A stretch of 64,000 nucleotides of DNA from Candidatus Gracilibacteria bacterium GN02-872 (GCA_003260325.1 MOLU01000004.1:39577-103576), one strand, 5' to 3'. Positions 33,819 to 44,993 are shown, counted from the stretch's first letter. The notes: generated by a model from the sequence alone, not told the origin. Numbers and translations are program-made.

Positions 33819-33824
33819 CCCTCC
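33819..33824 (-). promoter_or_regulatory. Strong Shine-Dalgarno of the 33573-33815 gene
   Basis: GGAGGG four to five bases before ATG. Noteworthy because most genes in the window have no such site. Confidence 0.75.
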
Positions 33825-33852
33825 TTTTTAAATAAAAAATAAAAACATATAT

Positions 33853-33880
33853 ATTATACAATAAAATATTTATTTGTCAA
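33853..33880 (-). promoter_or_regulatory. Consensus promoter of the 33573-33815 gene
   Basis: TTGACA (33875-33880), 16-nt spacer, TATAAT (33853-33858). The sequence after -10, ATATATG then T-rich, is almost the same as in the 45006-45398 gene. Confidence 0.8.
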
Positions 33881-33887
33881 TAATTTA

Positions 33888-34817
33888 TTAAATTTTGATT
33901 AAATATTTTTCTATTTCAAACTTTATATCATCTTCTTCACTGCTTACAAGTTTTCACATTTTCATATTTTTATCTATATTTACCAAATTTATGTACAAAT
34001 TTTTTAATTCATGAAAATTTATTTTATAATTCTTCCCTATCAGAAAACTTCTATTTCATAGATCAAGTATTTTTGAAATTTCGCTTTGAGTTTTTTTCTC
34101 TTGTTTTAGCTCTAAAATAAATAAACTTGTTCTTAAATTTGAAAGCAAATTATTGTAAAATGCAAAAATATTTGTTTCATTTAAAATTATATTTATTTTA
34201 TCAACTGCTTCAGGTATTTGCTTGTTTAAAACTAAATCTATTATTTGGAAAATACTTTCTTCCAACTCTGGAACAATATTTTCTTCAATATCAATTTTTG
34301 TTATAAAATCTTTTGTTATTGTCAATTTTTCAAGTTCTGGAATTATTTTATTTATTTTATTTGATTTGTATTTTATAATTGTGTTTATAGCTTCTAAGTC
34401 TATTTTTCAGCTGAATTTTGAATTTATTATTTTTTTTGTATCTTCTTCATTTTCTAAATTAAACTCCTTTATTTCTGAAATATTTTTTATATTTTTCCAG
34501 AATTTTTTTCTTTTATCTGGTAAAAAATAATTTAAGATTATTATATTTTCTTGTGGTTTTTTCTCTAAATTTTTTATCAAAAAGTCCTCTAATTCATCTC
34601 AAATATCATTATTTATATCAAGTATTATTAGCTTTTTTTCAGAAGAAAAAAGACTTTCTGATAAAATAGCATCTTTTAAAATATTTTTATCAAGGCTTTT
34701 TATTTCTTTTAAGTGAATTAAATTGAAATCACTATACTTTTCAATAAATTGCTTTTTCCATTTATTTAATGCTTCTGTTATAAGAAATTCAGAATTTCAA
34801 GTAAATACATAGTTCAT
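33888..34817 (-). CDS. holA: DNA polymerase III delta subunit (clamp loader), HolA-like
   Basis: 309 residues, close to 340 of other HolA. Starts 'MNYVFTGNSEFLITEAL', as in HolA where the chain enters the AAA-like fold, followed by 'SESLFSSEKKLIILDI' and the long Lys/Glu/Ile helices of domains II and III. Sequence conservation in this family is low, so the call rests on these landmarks and on length. Opens beta clamps onto DNA as part of the clamp loader. Last gene of the rpmF-to-holA cluster, 1 nt after the truncated mutS. Confidence 0.75.
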
Positions 34818-34818
34818 T

Positions 34819-36015
34819 TTAGTTTTCTATTAGCTTTTTTAAAGTTTTGTTTTCACTATTTTTTATATGTTCAAATATTTTTAACATTGAAATTAAAGAT
34901 TTCTTTAGATTTAGTAAATCTCTTGGAGATGTCCTATTTAAAGCGATTCTATTTAGAATATTATTTATATTTGAAACTGATCATAATTCTTCCCTTACTT
35001 TATCAAGTAAAGGTTTATTTTTAAGGAATTCTTCAATAAAATCTTGTCTTTTCTTGATTTCATTTATATTATTTAGTGGTTTTAAAATAGAATTATATAG
35101 AAAATGACTTCCAGAAGATGTTTTTGTTTTATCTAAAACTCAAAATAAAGTTGCTATTTTTGCTGACTTAGTTGCAAAATTATAAACTAAATCTAAGTTT
35201 TTTATAGTTGATTCATCTATTTTTAAATTATCTGAGAAGTCAAAAAGACTTATCGTTTTTAAAAAGCTAAAATCTGTTTTTTGATTTGATTCTAAATATT
35301 CTAAAAGTAAGCTTGATGCTTTTTGTGCTTCTGTATATTTTTCAAGTCAAAATCATTCTAAATTATTTGTTTTGAAATGATTGATCAAGTTTTTGTAACA
35401 ATCTTTCTTTGATTCAAAAAAATAGATATTTAAGCTAAATTTTTTTTCTAGAGTTTCTTTTATTTCTTGATTTCAAAATAATTTCTTCTCTAAAACAACT
35501 TCTTTTGGAAATATTTTATAAAGTTCTCATTTTAGCTCATCAAAGTTTTTAAATTCAGCAGTTGACCACTTATTTTCTGATAAATTTAGAATTGATAATC
35601 AAAACTTCCCTTTATTTTCAGTAATTGCTATTATATTTGCATTATCAGTTTCATAGTTTTCTCATTCTAATCAAATTGTAGCTGGAGTTATCACTCTAAC
35701 TACTTCTCTTCTTACTATTCATTTTAGGTTTGGATCTGAAACTTGTTCTGCAATAGCAACCTTGTATCAGGCTTCAACTAATAAGGGTAAGTATTTATCT
35801 TTTGCGTGATAAGGAATTCATGCCAGAGGAGTAGGATTTTTTGCATTTTTGTTTCTGCTTGTAACAGCTACTCAAAGCACTTTATTTGCAATTAAAGCAT
35901 CATCATCAAACATCTCATAGAAGTCTCACATTCTGAAAAACAAAATAGAGTCACTATTTTGTGCTTTTATTTCATAGTATTGTTGCATTCATGGAGTTAG
36001 TTTTTCCTCAGACAT
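34819..36015 (-). CDS. MutS N-terminal half without ATPase domain
   Basis: 398 residues against about 850 for MutS. Seen: mismatch-reading domain I with 'TPGMQQYYEIKAQN' and 'RMGDFYEMFDDDA' (Phe32-x-Glu34, the residues that stack on and contact a mismatch), 'PTPLAGIPYHA', 'VAIAEQVSDP', 'VVRVITPAT'; connector domain; and the beginning of the core/lever ('SSGSHFLYSILKPL', 'RIALNRTSPRDL'). The chain ends near E. coli residue 425 at TAA, then holA starts 1 nt on. There is no clamp, no Walker A, no ATPase. Six TGA glycines or more show it is translated in code 25. It could bind mismatches but not signal by ATP unless a separate ATPase half exists elsewhere. Confidence 0.88.
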
Positions 36016-36023
36016 ATTTATAA

Positions 36024-37238
36024 TTAAAATATAAATTTGTTTTTATTCATTCTTGCGTACGCTGGCTTTTCTTCCACATCTCTAGAGATAGATAAGATTA
36101 TTCAAACTCAGATACAAAGAGCAAGTAAAGATGATCATCCGTAGCTTATAAAAGGTAAAGTTACTCAAGTCAAAGGAACTATGTTTAGATTTACTCAAAC
36201 ATTTATAAATGTTTGGAATAAAAACCAAGAAGTCAATCCTAAAGCTGCGTATTTTGCAAATTTATCCCTTACATTGTAAGCTATATAAAATCATCTATAT
36301 CATATGTAAAGGTAAACTAAAAGTAAAATCAGTCATCATCTAAAACCTAATTCTTCAACTATTACAGCAAAGATAAAGTCTCACTGAACTTCTGGTAAGT
36401 ATCAAAATTTTTGAATTGATTGTCAAAATCATTTTCACGCAAATCATCCACTTCAAATAGTTATAAGTCACTGCTTTGTTTGATCGTTTATTTGACTATT
36501 TTTTATTGCACTTTCACTATCTGCAAGATAATTGTCTATTCTTTGTGTTATATAACCTAACTTATTTAGGTTTTTTCAAGTATTTGGATCATACTCTCAG
36601 AACTTATAAACTATAGCTATTAGACAAATTCATAAAAGAGCCATAGATAAAATATGTTTTATGTTTGCTCAAGCGAAAAAGAATAAAATTGTTGTAACTG
36701 GAAGTAGAACCATCAGTGTTCAAAAATCCGGCTGTAATCCAACTAAGATTACGACGACAGACATAATTCATAAAAAAGGTAGAAATCACTTTTTGAAATC
36801 TCTTAAATTATGATTATATTTTTTGAAAGCTGCTGCTAAGAAAATTATAAGAGAAACTTTTAGAAACTCTGTTGGTTGTATCAAAAAAGGAATTCAAGGA
36901 ATAGATATCCATCATTTAGCTCATTTCAAAGCAGCTCAAACAATCAAAACATAGATAAGCATTACTCAGCTTGCAATTAAAAAATATTTAGCATATTTTT
37001 CAAAAAAGCTATAATTTACTTTTGTTACAAATCACATAATAAGTAAACTGACAACTATATGAAAGATACTTCTAACTAAATAAAAATAGTTGTAAGGAGT
37101 TTTTATTAATCATTTTGAAACATATTGTTCATATGTTACTTTATAAGATGAATAAACAGAAACTGAAGAAATCATAATCGCACCGAAAACAATCAGCAAA
37201 ACTACAACTATAAATAGTTTATAATCTATATTTTTCAT
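36024..37238 (-). CDS. ftsW: FtsW/RodA/SpoVE family lipid II polymerase
   Basis: 404 residues, about ten hydrophobic segments. SEDS-family glycosyltransferase that polymerises lipid II with a partner PBP. Seen: 'LIQPTEFLKVSLIIFLAA' (conserved QPSE-like), 'LVGLQPDFGT', 'GGFAGKGFGQSIQKFGYLP', 'DFIFAVIVEELGF', and 'GVTLPFISYGGSSLLALC'. Sequence fits FtsW/SpoVE rather better than RodA but the split is not certain. In an operon with yggT and rnc. Confidence 0.92.
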
Positions 37239-37240
37239 TT

Positions 37241-37534
37241 TTAAAAATTTATTAAGTTCTTATAATTTGTAAATAAAACGGGATCATAATTTGCTATAAA
37301 AATTTGAACAAACAGCAAAATAACTATAACAATAGCTGGAGCAAGTTCAAAAGGTCAAATTGTTGTCGGAATTATATTTTTTATTTTTTCATAAATTGGC
37401 TCTAAAATCGAATCTATAAATTTTATTTTAATTCTCACTCATAAAATTTGTATCCAAGATAAAACTATATGAATAAAAATAATTATAAACATCAGATCTA
37501 TTAACACCAAAATAAGCATAAGGAAATTTTGCAT
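37241..37534 (-). CDS. yggT: YggT family membrane protein
   Basis: 97 residues, two hydrophobic segments. Seen: 'IVLSWIQIL', 'DSILEPIYEKIKNIIPT' and 'FELAPAIVIVILLFVQIFI', the YggT (PF02325) layout. Function is poorly defined; relatives are linked to division and K+ uptake. 2 nt from ftsW, 3 nt from rnc, so tightly operonic with cell-division genes. Confidence 0.85.
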
Positions 37535-37537
37535 TTT

Positions 37538-38266
37538 TTATTTTGTTAATTCTAAATAGACATTTTTAGCTGCTTCTTCTTGCGCTTTCTTCTTACTACT
37601 TCAGCTTCAAGTTCACTTTAACTCACTTTTGAAATATAATCCAACTGTAAAAACTTTTTCGTGATCTAGTCACTTTTCATCTATAAGTTCATAAGTTGGA
37701 GTTATATCAAATTTTGCTTGAGCATATTCTTGAATCAAAGTTTTGTATTCTTTTATGCTTTCTTTGTTTAGAATCTCTTTTACAGTTGAATAAATATGTT
37801 TGTTTATGAAGTTTGATGCTTCCTCAAATCATAAATCTACATAAATTGCTCAAATAAAAGCCTCAACTACATTTGCAAGTAAATAGTTATTTTCTCTTCA
37901 TCATCACTTTTCTTCTCATTTTCATAAAAGCAAATATTCTGAGAATCATAAGCTTTTAGCTATTTTTGCTAAATTTTTTCATCTTACAATTGCGCTTCTC
38001 AAATCTGTCAATTCTCACTCTGCTTTTTCAGGAAAATTTACGAAAAGATTTCAAGTTATGACTAGCTCCAAGACTGCATCTCATAGAAATTCTAACCTTT
38101 CATTATGTTCTGGTGCAAAATCAGGTCTTTCATTTACTATTGATCTGTGTATAAAAGCCAATATATAATTTGAAATATTTTTATAATCAATTCCTAAAAC
38201 TTCAAGTAAATTTGAAACTTTTTTTATCTGTATTTCGTCTTCTATTGCTTTTCTTACTATTACCAT
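37538..38266 (-). CDS. rnc: Ribonuclease III
   Basis: 242 residues, usual length. Cuts double-stranded RNA in rRNA processing. Nuclease domain: 'HNERLEFLGDAVLELV' signature, 'ALLAN' analogue 'NYLLANVVEAFIGAIY' with last acidic ligand. C-terminal dsRNA-binding domain: 'YKTLIQEYAQAKF', 'GSGSSKKKAQEEAAKNVY'. All catalytic acids are present. Between nusB and yggT. Confidence 0.96.
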
Positions 38267-38329
38267 AAATTAAAAATATTATTGATTAAAAAATCTTTTA
38301 CATTATATAGAAAATATTCAAAAATACAA

Positions 38330-38362
38330 AAAAAAGTTAGTTGCTTTTTTCTAACTTTTTTT
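38330..38362 (-). terminator. Hairpin at the end of nusB
   Basis: Perfect 11-bp stem (38330-38340 against 38351-38361) with a 10-nt loop and a T-run on the minus strand. The nusB stop codon (38351-38353) is inside the stem. Confidence 0.7.
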
Positions 38363-38833
38363 AAAAATAGAATATCATTTATTTCAATTATAGTTTTCTT
38401 TTTGCTTGTTTAATTCTTCATAATCATTAAAAATATTATGTAAAACTCAGTTTACTATTTTTTTTGAACTAATTTCTGAAAACATTTTTGCTAATTCAAT
38501 AGATTCATTTACAGAAACTTTTAGAGGGATTTCCTCTTTTAAGTAAAAAATTTCAGCAAAGGCTATGTAAAGAGGTAAAACATTTAAAATACTCATTTTT
38601 TCAAAATCAAATTTTGGAGAATATTTTTTAATCATTTCTATAAAAAATTCTTCTTTTTCAAAAATTATTTTTATCATTTCTTTTAAATATTTTTCATCAA
38701 TTTCATATTCAAAATCTTTACTAAAAAATGATTCTAAAAAATCTTCTTCTACAAAAGGTGTAAAAGTAGCTGAAAACAAAGCTTGAAATAATAATCTTCT
38801 GGTTTTTTTACGATTTGTATTACTTTTATTCAT
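38351..38833 (-). CDS. nusB: Transcription antitermination protein NusB
   Basis: 160 residues. All-helical protein binding boxA of rRNA transcripts with S10. Seen: 'RKKTRRLLFQALFS' start, 'NVLPLYIAFAEIFYLKEEIPLKVSVNESIELAKMFS' region (conserved NESIELAK), then 'KIVNGVLHNI' where the Gly is TGA. The tail ends in TAG within a terminator hairpin. Placed between rpmF and rnc, a common translation/transcription neighbourhood. Confidence 0.9.
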
Positions 38834-38865
38834 TTTAATTATTCCAAAAAATACAACTTAAAAAA

Positions 38866-38896
38866 TTAAGATAGACAAAAATCTATCTTAAAATTA
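38866..38896 (-). terminator. Terminator after rpmF
   Basis: 9-bp stem ttaagatag/ctatcttaa with 8-nt loop, and an A/T tail. Confidence 0.6.
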
Positions 38897-39103
38897 TATT
38901 CTAGTAGTTCTTTTAGCTCATTTTTTAGCTACAACAACTCTATCTTTATATATACCATTCTCATCAACCATATGAGCAAGTCCTGTAGCTGTAGAGTTTA
39001 ACATAACTCTATTTTTTAATTTTCTAGCAGACAATTTAATCCAGTTAGTAGTTCTAGTTCTAGTTCTAGATTTTGATGTCTTTTTCTTTGGTCAGAAAGT
39101 CAT
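38894..39103 (-). CDS. rpmF: Large ribosomal subunit protein bL32
   Basis: 69 residues. N-terminus 'PKKKTSKSRTRTRT' is the typical bL32 start, and 'GIYKDRVVVAKK' near the end matches its C-terminal strand. The four zinc-binding Cys of many bL32 proteins are absent, so this is a C-minus form. Heads the rpmF-nusB-rnc cluster. No Shine-Dalgarno visible. Confidence 0.85.
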
Positions 39104-39353
39104 TTTCTAAAAATTTATTAAATAAAATAATTGTTTTGTATTTTTTACACAAAAAAATACCTAAATTTTTTTGTTACTGCTAGATTTTAAAAGTTTTTTT
39201 AAAAAAATCAAGTTTAATTTTAAAATAAATTTCAAAAAATTCAAATTTCATTATTTTTTCGTTTACATTCTTATTTTTTACAAAAAAATATCTTTACTTT
39301 TTATAATAATTGTTTAAAATATCCCTTGATTATTTGTAAATATTTTTAGATTT
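39104..39353. other. Divergent intergenic region (rpmF / response regulator)
   Basis: 250 nt, very A/T-rich. A TTTACA box at 39277 and TATAAT at 39302 (19-nt spacing) may start the two-component operon, but the spacing is poor. No ORF seen. Confidence 0.5.
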
Positions 39354-40031
39354 ATGAAAAAAATTTTAATAATAGAAGATGATTTAGGAATTTCTGGTTC
39401 TCTGAAACTTTATCTTGAGAATAGTTGATTTGAAGTTATTTTGTATTCTACTTGAGAAAAAGCCATCGAATTTATAAAAGAAACTTTGCCAGATTTGATA
39501 ATTCTTGATTTAAATTTACCTTGAAAAGATTGAATTGAAATTACAAAAGAATTAAGAGAAACTGATAATACTCCTATTGTGATGCTAACTGCTAGGACTT
39601 CAGAACTTGACAAAATAAGATGACTTGAGATTTGAGCTGATGATTATGTTGCTAAACCATTTTCTCCAAGAGAATTACTTGCAAGAATAAACACAATTAT
39701 AAGAAGAATTTCTTGATTAGAATCAGCTTCAAACTTAATAAAAATATTTGATTTGGAAGTTGATTTAGAGAAAAAAATAGTTACAAAAAATAACGAAATT
39801 TTGCCTTTAACTTCAAATGAATTTGAAATCTTAAAAAAATTGATAGAAGAAAAATGATGAGTAGTTTCAAGAGAAACTATAATGAAAGATATAATTTGAT
39901 ATGATAATTATGTTTATGATAGGACAATTGATACTCATATGAAAAATCTTAGAAAAAAAATAGGTTCTTCAGATTATATCACTACAATTAGATGAATTTG
40001 ATATAGATTGAATATAAATTTAAAAAATTAA
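39354..40031 (+). CDS. OmpR/PhoB-family response regulator
   Basis: 225 residues. Receiver domain: 'ILIIEDDLG' acidic pair, phospho-Asp near 51 in 'LIILDLNLPGKDG', 'VMLTART', Lys in 'VAKPF'. C-terminal winged helix: 'LPLTSNEFEILKKL', 'VSRETIMKDIIG', '[16 protein letters not shown]' and 'IRGIGYRL'. Activated by the kinase encoded 5 nt downstream. Target genes unknown. Confidence 0.95.
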
Positions 40032-40036
40032 GAAAG

Positions 40037-41365
40037 ATGTTATTATCAAAAAAATTTATAATTTGACTTTGACTTAGTATTTTTATTATAACTCTTGCAA
40101 ATATTTTATCTTTTTATTTTTTTTATAGTTTTTATATAAAACTGTATTTTTATGAAAAAACTCAGGCAAGAGATTCTGTAACTATTGATTATATAAATGA
40201 TATAATTAAGAAAAAAGCTGATGATATAATTGATAGTGTTTTTTCTGATGCTCAAATTGAGTTTTTTGAATTACTTGAAACAAATAATTGAAAAATCCCT
40301 TTGGATAAAGAAGAGAATGTTGATATTGTCGTGAATTATTTGATAAAAAGTTGACTAACTCCAAAATATATTGAAGAAATAATTCCTACTGATAATTTTA
40401 AAAAAGTTCTTGAAGCATTTTCGAAGCCTGATTCTCCAGAAGCTATTTTTATGAACAGATTTATTTTGAGTATTTTGATAACAAACTTAGTTGTAATTCT
40501 TTTTATAACTTTATTTTTATGGATATTTATTAGAAAAACACTTTCCCCTATAAGTACAGCAACTCAAAAAATTAAAAAAATGAATAAAAATATAAGTTCT
40601 AGTAGTTGAAGTTGAGAATATGAAGTTATTGAATATAAAAATCCAAAAGATGAAATTTGACTTCTTGTTAATTCTATCAATAATTTAAATAAAAAACTTG
40701 CATTACAAAATCAAATCAGAACTAGGCTTTTAGCAGATATTTCTCATGAATTAAAAACTCCGATAACTTCTATACAATGCTATTTAGAGTGAATATCTGA
40801 CTGAGTTATAACTTTAAATCAGAAAAATTTAAATTCTATTAGCTCTGAGATGAATAGGCTTATTAGTCTCGTTAACAGAATAATGGATTATGAAAACTTT
40901 GACAGAAAAAAAATGGAATTAAACTTGAGTAATTTTGATGCAATTGAAGTTTTAAAAAATATTTCTGAAACTCATAAAAAGAGACTTTCTCAGAATAAAC
41001 AAAGAGTAAAAGTAACTTGAGAAAATTCTTTAGAAATAAATGCTGATAAAGATTTATTTATTCAATTGACTCACAACTTGATTTGAAATTTTTTGAAATA
41101 TGCAGGAAAAAACACTCAATTAACAATAAATGTAACAAAAAAATATATAGATTTTTGTGATAATTGAATCTGAATAAAATCAAGTGAAATACCATTTTTA
41201 ACAGAAAAATTTTACCAAGGAGATATGGCAAAATACGGAAATGTTGAAGTTAGATGAATTTGAATTGGACTTTCAATAGTTTTAAAAATACTTGAGTCAC
41301 ATAATTGGAGGTATGAAATAAGGACAGATGTAGGAAAATGATTTAGTTTTAAAATATTTATTTAA
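40037..41365 (+). CDS. Sensor histidine kinase
   Basis: 442 residues. Two membrane helices (about 10-35 and 145-170) bracket a 110-residue extracytoplasmic sensor. HAMP-like segment, then the dimerisation/phosphoacceptor box 'LLADISHELKTPI' (His about 236), N box 'LTHNLIGNFLKYA', G1 'DNGIGI', F box and G2 'VRGIGIGLSIV'. Complete transmitter. Forms an operon with the regulator before it; a secreted coiled-coil gene follows after 154 nt. Confidence 0.95.
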
Positions 41366-41437
41366 ATTCTTCACATAAACTTCACGTAAAGAAGTTGAAA
41401 AAATTTTTTTTAGAAGTAAAATAGAATCACTGAAATA

Positions 41438-41484
41438 GAAACAAATTTATTTAAAAAAGCCTTATAAAACAAATATATTTGTTT
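41438..41484. repeat. Inverted repeat upstream of the coiled-coil gene
   Basis: gaaacaaat and its complement enclose a long loop. Possibly an RNA hairpin or part of a leader; no T-run follows. Confidence 0.35.
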
Positions 41485-41519
41485 CTCTTTCTTTAAGATT
41501 TTAACTTTTTAATAAAAAA

Positions 41520-42332
41520 ATGAAAAAAATAATATTTATTTTAATTACATTATTCGTTTTTTCGTTTTCTCAAAGAATCTACGCGAGTAATTCAGGAGTT
41601 TTTAGTGATGGTAAAACCATAAAAAATTTAAAAAAAGATATTGAAAATATAAATAAAACTAAAGCAAATTTAGATTCTAGTTTAAATACATTTTTAGAAG
41701 AACATAAAATAGATTCTTATCTAAAAAAATGATTATCAACAATTGATTATCAAAATATTCAAAATATCGGATTTACTTATAATTCAAAAATTGGTGATAT
41801 AGAGGAAAAAATAAATAGAACAGAAAAAGATGAAGAGCTTCAAAAACTTCATAATGCTTTAGTTGAATCAAGAAAGGATTTATACAAAAGCCTTCTTCCC
41901 TATATAGATGCAAAAAGTATCAAGTCTTACCTTAATTATGTTGAAAATAGTACAAAAAATTTTATAGAGAAAAATAATCTCTCTTTGAGTCAATTGAAAA
42001 TTCAAAATAATTATTCAAAAAAAGTTGAAGCTTTGGAGAAAAAAATACAAGAAAATAAGGATTATCTAGATGATGTTATAAAAAACTTGATAGAACAAAA
42101 ATTTGATGAGAAATTTTCTCAATTTATGGAAATGCCTAGTTTTACAAAACTTTCTACAAGTGAAAAGATAAAAACCCTTGAAACTGTAGTTGAAAGACTA
42201 AATGCAAAGGTTGATTCTTTGAAAACAAATATGAACTATGATTCTATTTATATAGAGTCAGAAAAAAGAAAACTTGAAATTTATCAAGTTTTGATTAGAA
42301 AATTAAATGAGTTAGCTTATAGTTTAAAATAA
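41520..42332 (+). CDS. Secreted coiled-coil protein of unknown function
   Basis: 270 residues. Signal peptide 1-22 ('IIFILITLFVFSFS', ending Y-A-S). The rest is almost all helix, Lys/Glu/Asn/Leu-rich with heptad-like spacing (KKVEALEKKIQENKD, ETVVERLNAKVDSL). TGA glycines are few but present ('LKKGLSTIDY'). No domain recognised. Downstream of a two-component system, it may be a target of that system or simply a periplasmic/surface structural protein. Confidence 0.8.
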
Positions 42333-42344
42333 TACTATAAATTT

Positions 42345-42378
42345 AAAAAATACAAGCTTTTTAAAGCTTGTATTTTTT
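42345..42378. terminator. Bidirectional terminator
   Basis: 16-bp perfect stem (aaaaaatacaagcttt and its complement) with a 2-nt loop and T-runs; shared by the coiled-coil gene and the convergent epimerase gene. Confidence 0.85.
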
Positions 42379-43750
42379 AATTCCAGTTATAAAAGTGTTC
42401 TAATTCTAACCTTTCATCATCAAATTTAAAAAGTTTTCAATGCTTTTTAAGCATAGATTGAACTTTATCAACTATTTTTTCAGAAACATCTTTTCCGTAA
42501 AGATGCTCTTTTTTTATCATTTTTTTATTATTTATAGCTCATAAAACTATATCTGCAACTAGATTTGAGTTTATTGGTGGGGCTATGATATTTGTTCCAG
42601 CTAGAATTGTTTCAGTTCTATCACTCCCAAACCTAATTGTTACACAAGGCACTCATACTATATTGGCTTCTTCTTGCATACTTCAACTATCTGTAACCAC
42701 TGCTCAAGCTTTTGAAATCATATCAATAACTTCGTGGTGATGAGCTAAAGCAGGTCAATAAACAAAATTTTTTTTGTATTTTTCCTTAAGTTTTTCCAAT
42801 TCTTCACTTAATCAATACTTTTCAATTGCAGTTTTTGAAGCATTTAGTTCTAAAAAGCAAACATAAACTCATTTTTCTATCAATTTTTTTATTGCGTTGA
42901 AAATAACTAAAAATCTTTCCTTTTTTTCACAGTTTTCCCTTCTATGGATAGTTATAAAGATAAAATCTTTTCATTTCATAGTTGGATAAATTTCAAAAGC
43001 TTTTGATTCAGGAATTTTTGATTTTGAGATTTCAATTGCATCTGAAATAGTATTTCAAACGACTTTTATATATTCTTTTGGAAATCCTTCATCTTTCAAA
43101 GTTTGCTTGTAAAGATCAACTGGGACTGCAAAAAATCAAGTTGATCATTCTATTGCTCTTGTATCAAATTGTTCAGGATATGGTTCTATACTACCTCTTT
43201 CATAAATATCGAAATCTTGTAAAGATTTATAATATTCATCCCAATCAAATTTTCATTTTTCATATTCTTCAAAAAGTTCGTGGAAAAAATCTTTATTCGG
43301 AGTAAATGTTCTAATTCAAGCTTCTACATGAACAACTGCAAATTTATTTAAAAAAGCTGCTTTATCAGCTGTTGTTGCTGTTAAAGTATCTCAGTGTACA
43401 TAAGGAATTGGTATTTTTTGATAATTTTCTTCTAAATCTACAAGTATATCTCAAAGTCTTTCAATTATCAGAGAGTATTTTTTATGAATTTTTCAAAAAA
43501 TATTTAAATTTATATCAACTTCCATTCAAAATTCGTCTAAAACTCATTTACTTAAATTGTAATCATAATGTTGTCCTGTATGAATTAAAATGACAAGTTT
43601 TCCTCTTTTTTTCAGTTCTATATAAAGAGGAGCCTGCTTGATAATATCAGGTTTTGTTGCGATCATTATTATGTGTGCATATTTTTGAGAAGAATCTTTT
43701 AATTCTTCATAAAATCCATCTCTTATAAAAATACTTGTTTCTTGTTCCAT
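42377..43750 (-). CDS. wecB: UDP-N-acetylglucosamine 2-epimerase
   Basis: 457 residues, longer than the usual 375 through an N-terminal stretch and insertions. Makes UDP-ManNAc from UDP-GlcNAc for surface polysaccharide. Seen: 'IMIATKPDIIKQAPL', 'HTGQHYDYNLSK', 'VHGDTLTATTADKAAF', 'VHVEAGIRTFTP', 'ITIHRRENCEKKE', 'VVTDSGSMQEEANIVG'. Active-site residues of the hexosaminidase-like fold are present. A GTG nine bases upstream (43759) could also serve as start. Stands alone. Confidence 0.93.
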
Positions 43751-43780
43751 TTTTTTCACTTTTTAAAAAATATTTCTTTA

Positions 43781-43807
43781 ATTATACAAAAATATTTTTT
43801 TTATCAA
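43781..43807 (-). promoter_or_regulatory. Possible wecB promoter
   Basis: Minus-strand TTGATA (43802-43807), 15-nt spacer, TATAAT (43781-43786), 30 nt before the ATG. Confidence 0.45.
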
Positions 43808-43874
43808 GAAAAATTAAATTTTTAAAAATCAAAACATAATTTTAAAGACTGTCAACTATTTTTTCTAAAAATAG

Positions 43875-43902
43875 TTGAAAAGCTGAGCTTATATGCTAAA
43901 AT
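43875..43902 (+). promoter_or_regulatory. Promoter of the SPFH gene
   Basis: TTGAAA (43875-43880), 16-nt spacer, TAAAAT (43897-43902) preceded by TGC, an extended -10. 30 nt to the ATG. Confidence 0.6.
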
Positions 43903-43932
43903 AAAAATGTTTTAATTTTTAACTTTTGGATT

Positions 43933-44895
43933 ATGAAGTTTCTTACACCCATTCTTTTGCTTATATTCTTTTGAATAGCTGTTCTTTGACTTCTTAATTG
44001 ACAAGCAGCAATTAGTATAGTATTTTTATTTCTTTCTATTTTTTTGATTGCTCTTTCAGTTAGAATTGTTCAACCAAATACAGTTAGAACAGTTGAATTT
44101 TTATGAAAATATAATAGAATTCTAAGACAAGGTTTTCATTTGATAGTTCCTGTTTTAGAACAAACAAGACTTCAAAGTTTATTTAGAAGAAATTTCTCTG
44201 TTGAAGTTCAAGGTGTTACTGATGATAATGTAACTGCTTATATAGGATTAAATGTGATTTATTATGTAGAAGATGATTGAGATGATTCTCAAAAAGGTTC
44301 TATTTATAGATCAATTTATTCTATTGATGATCATAAAACTATGATAAAATCTACAATTGATGAGCAACTTAGAGCTATGATTGCAGATTTTACTCATAAA
44401 GAAATATTTAATAAAAGAGAAGAAATTTGAGAATGAATAGAAGAAAGACTTAGAATAAAATTGGCAACTTTTTGATTTAAACTTGACTCAATCCAAGTTC
44501 GTGATATAGAACTTGATAAAAAAGTTATGGAAGCTATGAATAAAGTAGTTGAAACAGAAAAACTTAAAGAAGCAGCTATAAATCAAGCTGAAGCTAAGAA
44601 AATACTTCAAGTTAAGGAAGCTGAAGCTGAAAAAGAAAGTAAAATATTGCTTTGAGAAGGTATGGCAGGACAAAGAATGAAAATAGCAGAATGATTTAAA
44701 GAATCTGTTGATTTGATAAAAGCTACAGATGACTCTCTAAATGCTGAAAAAGTTTTACAATTTTTGCTTGATTCAAGTAGAATAGAAACTCTTGGAAATA
44801 TTTGAGAAAGAGATTGAGCTAAGCTTATTTATCTAAATGAAGACTTAGAATGAAGAGCTTCTAAACTTATGTCAGGAAGTGAAATAATGAATTAA
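43933..44895 (+). CDS. SPFH/Band 7 membrane protein (stomatin/HflK-like)
   Basis: 320 residues. Two near-adjacent hydrophobic segments at the N-terminus (about 4-22 and 24-44). SPFH domain follows with 'QPNTVRTVEFLGKYNRILRQGFH' beginning (part), 'FSVEVQGVTDDNVTAYI', 'GFKLDSIQVRDIEL', then an Ala/Glu/Lys helical stretch 'INQAEAKKILQVKEAEAEKES' part. It is usually a membrane scaffold that organises proteases or lipid domains; FtsH partners exist in this genome but are far away. Monocistronic with own promoter and terminator. Confidence 0.9.
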
Positions 44896-44925
44896 AAGAG
44901 ATTTTTTTAATCTCTTTTTTTATCT
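44894..44925 (+). terminator. Terminator after the SPFH gene
   Basis: 8-bp stem aaaagaga/tctctttt, loop of nine A/T bases, T-run. Confidence 0.75.
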
Positions 44926-44935
44926 TAAAAATATA

Positions 44936-44963
44936 TTGACAATTCCGATATATTATTTATAAT
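44936..44963 (+). promoter_or_regulatory. Consensus promoter of the 45006-45398 gene
   Basis: TTGACA (44936-44941), 16-nt spacer, TATAAT (44958-44963). Perfect in both boxes. Confidence 0.85.
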
Positions 44964-44993
44964 ATATATGCTTTTGTTTCTTGATTATTTAAA

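Noticed and set aside
34817..34819. MutS truncation as a simple frameshift
   Set aside because: No MutS ATPase sequence exists in any frame downstream; HolA begins at once.
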